Assembly: GCA_027488195.1 (NCBI GenBank)
Contig: JAIYCD010000182.1
Location: forward strand, 1 to 64,000
DNA from: Acetobacteraceae bacterium
GTDB lineage: Bacteria; Pseudomonadota; Alphaproteobacteria; Acetobacterales; Acetobacteraceae
Length of the DNA stretch: 64,000 nucleotides
Direction of reading: 5' to 3'
Part shown: in pieces, positions 58,870-64,000 of the stretch
Layout of the letters: every line of letters begins with the position of its first letter
Numbering within the stretch: the stretch's first letter is position 1
Translations under genes and position numbers: made by a program
The notes under the pieces: model-generated
Seen by the model: only the letters and a program-made list of their open reading frames with translations
Database searches by the model: none
What the model was told of the DNA's origin: nothing

Positions 58870-60771
58870 TTACCTGAGCAGCGCCGCGAGGGCCGTGTGC
58901 AATTCGCGCCAGTCGAAGCTGTAGTTGTCGCGCATGGAGCCCCATTTGGAATCGAAGGGGATGTCCGTGACGGCCTCGCGCGGGATGCGGCGTGCCTGGA
59001 CGGGCGCTTCCCGGTAGCGCGGGTTGTCGTAGAGCCATCCGTCGAGATGGCCTGGCGCGAGCATGGTGGTATTCGAATATGCGACGCCTGGCTTGTTGGC
59101 CACCCAGCGCACCTTGGCCATGCCCGCGCCGATCGGCGCCACATAGGCGTCCACCGCCTCGCAATACATCAGGCTCTCCGGCAAGGGGCAGCCGATCGTG
59201 TTGATCATGCGGGCCTTGTCCCCGACCCCGGCCACGATGCGCGCCGCCATCGCCAGCTCCGGCTCCATCGACATCAGACGGTGCGAACCGCTGCGGTGGT
59301 TGAAGGCGTTCAACCCATCCAGCACGGCGACGAGCCCCGGGAATTCCTCGCCGAGGGTGCGCAGCAGGGAGATCAGCCCGGCCTCCTGCTCCGCCCAGGC
59401 GCGGTTGCCCAGACGCAGTGTCACCATCAGCATGGGTGCCGCTTCCTGCCGCAGCACCGCCAGGCCTTGCAGAAATTCCGGCCGGCAGGATGACCGCGCC
59501 CAGGCCTGAACGCGGCCGGCCAGATCCTCGGTCACATAATCATCCAGCAGGTTGAACAGCAGGAATCCCTCGTCCGTGGCGGTGCCGAGCAGCTCCCGGC
59601 TTGCCCCCTCACGCCGGATGCGCCCCCGGAGGGCCGCGCCGATTTCAGGATAGAGACCGGTGACCGGGCCGTAGAGTTGCCCCTCCGCTGGCACGAGCGA
59701 GACGAGGCCGATCTCCTCGGGCGCGATGAGCGACAACAGGCGCGACCAGCCGGAAAGCTGGTTCCAGAGGTCGTGCCCGACATGCAGCAGCCGGCTTTCC
59801 GCGATCGCCACCGCACGGTCCGGGCGGGCAAAGCCACGCAACATCCGTTCCGGGTCGCTCGCCAGGCGAGCCAGCGCCGCGGCCAGGTCCCGGCGCAGCC
59901 GCACATGCGGCATGGCGGTCAGCAGCAAGCCTTCCGCCGGCAACAGCCAGGTGGCATCGCCTGCCACGTCCATGATGTCGAGGCCGTACATCACCAGCGC
60001 CGCGCGCCCGTCACGGCTGTGGCGGAAAAGGTCGTAGGCGATGGTGTCGCGGCTCAGCGCGCGCTGCCCCGTGAAGGGGCAGAGCAGCGGCTTGCCGCCC
60101 AGCCGGACGGCGGCCGCGATGTCTCGGATGCGCGGCGAGACCTCCGTCCGTGCCGCGAAGGCCAGGTCGTCGCTGAGGCGGTAGCATTCCGCGCTGACCG
60201 CCGCATGGCCCTGCTGGGCAAGGTCGAGGAAGCGGGGCGACAGCCCGTGGCGCTCCGCCAGAAGCGCGCGCGCCTCGGCCGAGAGGCCGCGTGTGTCGAT
60301 CAGCTTGGTTCGCAGATCGAGCCACAGGAAGCCGACGACGCCGAGCGGCAAGCCCGGCGGCGGGGCGATGGGCGCGGGTGGCGCTTCGGCCCTGAGCACA
60401 TGGAGGATCGTCTCGTGGAAACGATCCAGCGTGGCCGCGACGAGCGGCGGCAGGCGGGTACCGGGCTTGAAGGGCACCTTGCGGCAGGCGCCGATCAGCG
60501 TGGATCCGGCCCAGGGCGGCACCGGGGTACCGAGCCCCGCGGCCTCCAGCAACCAGGCTTGCGCGCGGCGGACGTCGCGCAGCTCCAACGCGGCGCGCGC
60601 CCCGTGGCAAAGCAAGATTGCCCGCGCCTCCGGCGTGAGCGCCGCGTCAGCCAGACCTTGCTCGGCGATGGCCAGCACCTCGCGGTGCCGCCCGGCGCCG
60701 TGCGCTGCCTCGGCCTGGTCGAGGAGAGATGCGGCGGTCGCGGGCGGTTGCGGAGGATCAGGGAAGGTCAT
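58870..60771 (-). CDS. Large hypothetical protein, paralogous to the 62970 gene
   Basis: IRDIAAAVRLGGKPLLCPFTGQRALSRDTIAYDLFRH...VAGDATWLLPAEGLLLTAMPH...LARLASDPERMLRGFARP; family not recognised. Confidence 0.75.
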   Translation of the reverse strand: MTFPDPPQPPATAASLLDQAEAAHGAGRHREVLAIAEQGLADAALTPEARAILLCHGARAALELRDVRRAQAWLLEAAGLGTPVPPWAGSTLIGACRKVPFKPGTRLPPLVAATLDRFHETILHVLRAEAPPAPIAPPPGLPLGVVGFLWLDLRTKLIDTRGLSAEARALLAERHGLSPRFLDLAQQGHAAVSAECYRLSDDLAFAARTEVSPRIRDIAAAVRLGGKPLLCPFTGQRALSRDTIAYDLFRHSRDGRAALVMYGLDIMDVAGDATWLLPAEGLLLTAMPHVRLRRDLAAALARLASDPERMLRGFARPDRAVAIAESRLLHVGHDLWNQLSGWSRLLSLIAPEEIGLVSLVPAEGQLYGPVTGLYPEIGAALRGRIRREGASRELLGTATDEGFLLFNLLDDYVTEDLAGRVQAWARSSCRPEFLQGLAVLRQEAAPMLMVTLRLGNRAWAEQEAGLISLLRTLGEEFPGLVAVLDGLNAFNHRSGSHRLMSMEPELAMAARIVAGVGDKARMINTIGCPLPESLMYCEAVDAYVAPIGAGMAKVRWVANKPGVAYSNTTMLAPGHLDGWLYDNPRYREAPVQARRIPREAVTDIPFDSKWGSMRDNYSFDWRELHTALAALLR

Positions 60772-60875
60772 GGGGCCACATCATGCATGAAGCGCGGCGC
60801 GTGGTGGAACCCGCCCTGCGCGCGGCGATGGGCGCTGCGGGGCGGGATGGGCCCGCGCAGCGCAGCGCGTTTCGC

Positions 60876-61885
60876 TCAGGTGGCCGCGAGCCGCAGCGCG
60901 GGAACGCCCGGCTGTGGCTGGCCGGCCACGATGCCGGCGAGGAGCGGCGGTATGGCTGCATATGCGGCTTTGCGGGATGATTCGAAGCGATCGAGTGCCT
61001 CAACTTCGGCCTCGGTCCAGCCGAGCGGGCGCCGCAGGTCGAAGTTTCCGATCTGCTGCGTGGTCCTGACACGGCCCGATGTGCCGAAGACATCCCGCAG
61101 CAGCGACTCGATCTTCGGAGTGTTCGATGTGATGGCCATGAACGGGGTGCGCGTCGCCAAGGCCAGACAAACCGCGTGGTAACGGCCCGTCAGCAGCAGA
61201 TCGAGGCTCGCCAAACCCTGGGCGAAGGCCAACAACTCCGGCAGGCCGGGCTGCACTTCGCTGGTGATGGGGTGGTCAGTAAGACCATGTTGCTTCGCGA
61301 ATTTATCGATCATGCGCGTCGCCGCCCTCAGGACGGACGTGCTGAAGCCGACGCGCCCGGCGCGGGCGGGTGAAAAGCGCGCTCCACCCTCAGTGGCGAA
61401 AAGTCATGCCACATGGAAAAATCGGGACAGAGGCCAACGCCATGCAGCCCGTGCTCTGCAGCCTCCGCAATACTCGCGCTGTCGCGCACCAACACCAGGT
61501 CGTACTCAGAGAGCTGCGCGTAGGTGGACGCGGTGTTCCCGGCAAACGTTGCATTAAGGACGACTGCGGGCACCCCGAATTGATGTCGGCATGCTGGCCC
61601 GAGCGCCGCCAGCGCCGCTGCCCGTTCATTATCATGGTGAATCGATCCTTCGCCATTCACAATGATAGCCGCCGCCGCTCCAACGGCTTCAAGAAACGTC
61701 CTATCATTTTTCCAGGGTACACCCGTTGTTTGATAATAAATTTGATACAGACCTGCCTGAGAAATGAAATACTCAAGCGCCCCCATCACTGATGTACATC
61801 TAATATGGTTGGCCGGTCTTGTATCATTAAATATTACGAACAGGATATTTTTATCTTGATTGATCATTTTAATGTCATTTTTCAC
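60876..61885 (-). pseudogene. Polysaccharide pyruvyl transferase-like gene, split by a frameshift
   Basis: ORFs 61328-61885 and 60876-61313 together give ...IIVNGEGSIHHDNERAA...VLVRDSASIAEAAEHG... then ...ATRMIDKFAKQHGL...SLDLLLTGRYHAVCLALATRTPFMAITSNTPKIESLL; -1 shift near GCGCCGGGCGCG (about 61355). Confidence 0.75.
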
Positions 61886-62250
61886 TCCGAGAATAAATTA
61901 TCATCGATACATTCAATCTGAAATTTAATTCCTTTTCACATTTCTGCAGATGCGAACAGCACGATAAATCTCGTGTCAGAGGGTTTTTATTTATAACTTT
62001 ACTTTGGTTTTCTCGAATTTCTTGCGGCTTATTGTTTGTGTGGTCATAATTTCAATCAGCGTCCGTTGGCTTCAGTTCGATACAGCTTGGAAGCCCCCCG
62101 CCGTGGGCGCTGGCATCTTGCCAGCCTGGACTATACCTTCCAGCTAAGGTACCTTTCAAACTATGCAAAAACTTAATTGGCCGAAAATCTGCAAAAATAT
62201 AAGAACTCGTTTGGTCAAGGCATCGCCAAGCAGCAAAGGAAGAAATTCTC

Positions 62251-62967
62251 ATGGAAAATAGTGCTCGCTGGAATGCGTTAAGCTTTAAAACTCAAATCTC
62301 TACGATGAAGCGGCGCTCAGAGCTCCTTGACGTTGTGCGTCCCGGCGGGATTGGGTTAGAATTAGGTGTAGCAGAAGGAAAATTTTCGGCCTTGATGTTG
62401 TCAAAAGAGCGGCTCTCCTATTTGTACAGCATTGACCTCTACGGTGGCGGGCATCATGACATCCGTGAGTACAGAACGGCACTTCGTAATTTAGATACTT
62501 TCAAGAACAATAACTCTTTACTTAGAATGAAATTTAATCAAGCCCTCGATCTATTTGAAGATGATTATTTTGACTTCATATTCGTAGACGGATTTGCCGA
62601 CACAGGCGAGGAGGGCGGTAGAACGTTATATGACTGGTTCCCGAAATTGCGTGCCGGTGGGGTTTTTGCGGGCCATGACTATGATGACCGTTGGCCAAAA
62701 GTAGTTTCTGCTGTTGATGAATTCGTCGCGCGTGACGCGAGTTTTGAATTGTTCGCCATCAATCGAACGGGAAGCGTACATGATCCCGAAGATGATTATA
62801 ACCGATTTGGCACATGGTGCATTATCAAGCCCATGGACTGGAAAATGCCTCCCGAATGGAAGAGTCTGCAGACCAAGCCTGAGGATCCCGAGGCAGAGGC
62901 GCAAGAGTTTTTCCGCAAGGCACGAAAGGCGAAAATTCGCGCCGAACGTGAAGCAAAACAGCTCTAG
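62251..62967 (+). CDS. Class I SAM-dependent methyltransferase-like protein (AT-rich)
   Basis: GGIGLELGVAEGKFSALMLSKERLSYLYSIDLYGG...DFIFVDGFADTGEEGGRTLYDWFPKLRAGGVFAGHDYDDRW. Confidence 0.85.
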   Translation: MENSARWNALSFKTQISTMKRRSELLDVVRPGGIGLELGVAEGKFSALMLSKERLSYLYSIDLYGGGHHDIREYRTALRNLDTFKNNNSLLRMKFNQALDLFEDDYFDFIFVDGFADTGEEGGRTLYDWFPKLRAGGVFAGHDYDDRWPKVVSAVDEFVARDASFELFAINRTGSVHDPEDDYNRFGTWCIIKPMDWKMPPEWKSLQTKPEDPEAEAQEFFRKARKAKIRAEREAKQL

Positions 62968-62969
62968 TC

Positions 62970-64000
62970 TTGGACGCCCAATCCCTCCAGCAATGGGCCG
63001 ATGAAGCCTTCGCCGCGAAGCGCCACGCCGAAGCCCTCGCCGCGCTGAAAGCGGAAGCCGATCCAACGACGCTGGACGCAGCTTCCCTCGCCATGCGGCA
63101 GGCCTGCCTGGCGCGTGCCGCCTGGGCGCTCGGCCAATGGCGTGTCGCCCTGCCCGCCCTGCTGGCGGCTCATGGCCATGATGCGCCGCGGCCGGATTGG
63201 GCTGGCCCGCTGCTCGATGCGATCCTGCTCCGGCATGCCGGCCGCGCCGAATGGGTGCCGCCTGCGCTCGCTTCCACCCTTGAGCACTTCGGCGCCGCCG
63301 TCACCGCCGTCCTGCGGGGCGAGGCGCCCACCGGGGTGGAGCGGCCAGCCGGCGTCACCTGGATGGCGCTCGGCATGCTCTGGTATGACACCCGCCTCAC
63401 GGTCATCGACCCGGCCAGCCTGGACGCGGAGCGGCGGCATGAGATCGCGGCCGCGCATGGCCTCTCCGCCGAGTTCCTGGAGATCGCGGCCGGCGGCCAT
63501 CGGGCGATCGCCGCGGCGTGTTACGCCCGCTTCCCCGAACTGCCCTTCGCCGATGATCCGTGGCTGAATGTGCGGATCAAGGACATCGCGGCCGCCACAC
63601 GGCTTGGCGGCAAGCCCCTGCTCTGCCCCTTCACGGCGGAAGGGCGGCTCAGCCGGGACACGCTCGGCATCGGATTGTTCCGCCATGTCGAAGCGGGGCG
63701 TGTCGCCATCTCCGCCTATGCCATGTCCAAGATGGATGTGGGGGGCGACGCGAACTGGCTTCTCCCGGCCGAACAACTGCTGATCGTGACCATGCCGCAC
63801 GCGGCGCTCCGCCGGTATGCCGCCGCCGCCCTGGCCCGCCTGGCATCGGACCCGGAGCGGCTGCTGCGCGGCTTCGCTTTGCCCGGGCGCCGCGTCGCCG
63901 TGACCGAGACGCGGGAACAGCATGTCGGGCACGACCTGTGGAATTTCGTGGCCGGCTGGTCACGCCTGCTCGCCTTGGTGCCCGCAAGCGACCTCTCCCG
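62970..64000 (+). CDS. Large hypothetical protein (partial at window end), paralog of 58870-60771
   Basis: Open frame from TTG 62970 to the edge, absent from the ORF track because no stop is in window; IKDIAAATRLGGKPLLCPFTAEGRLSRDTLGIGLFRH...VGGDANWLLPAEQLLIVTMPH...LARLASDPERLLRGFALP. Confidence 0.75.
   Translation, partial: MDAQSLQQWADEAFAAKRHAEALAALKAEADPTTLDAASLAMRQACLARAAWALGQWRVALPALLAAHGHDAPRPDWAGPLLDAILLRHAGRAEWVPPALASTLEHFGAAVTAVLRGEAPTGVERPAGVTWMALGMLWYDTRLTVIDPASLDAERRHEIAAAHGLSAEFLEIAAGGHRAIAAACYARFPELPFADDPWLNVRIKDIAAATRLGGKPLLCPFTAEGRLSRDTLGIGLFRHVEAGRVAISAYAMSKMDVGGDANWLLPAEQLLIVTMPHAALRRYAAAALARLASDPERLLRGFALPGRRVAVTETREQHVGHDLWNFVAGWSRLLALVPASDLS

Noticed and set aside
59677-61182. 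501-aa plus-strand ORF
   Set aside because: Antisense to the 58870 paralog, which is supported by similarity to the 62970 gene.

Overview
64-kb window from a high-GC alphaproteobacterial chromosome (gene content suggests Acetobacteraceae/Roseomonas-like; this is an inference, no taxonomic marker was checked). Left end (1-4200): an integrated element at the 3' end of a tRNA-Gln(TTG) gene, carrying a tyrosine integrase, an AAA+ ATPase and a vsr endonuclease gene broken by an IS3-family insertion. 4.4-18k: catabolic and transport genes (Bug/TctC binding protein, LLM monooxygenase, MmgE/PrpD, CoA-ester lyase, GntR, HpaB-like protein), an MCP/CheZ-like pair and a potFABC-type ABC operon. 19.3-23.3k: an orphan phage-tail/spike cassette with no capsid or packaging genes, preceded by a promoter with an embedded GTTC-N7-GTTC motif (alphaproteobacterial LexA box). 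23.4-29k: an FNR-type regulator whose RBS lies in a strong hairpin, apt, a LOV-domain hybrid histidine kinase, merR-ihfA. 29-34k: MBOAT/SGNH O-acylation genes. 37-64k: a large surface-glycan region with a coupled aldolase-HAD-CMP-transferase trio (candidate undescribed CMP-ulosonate route), a tri-modular glycosyltransferase, an AlgJ/X-like protein, kdsA-kdsB-kdsD, a frameshifted pyruvyltransferase, an AT-rich methyltransferase islet and two paralogous large proteins of unknown function. All family calls come from reading motifs; no database search was run.
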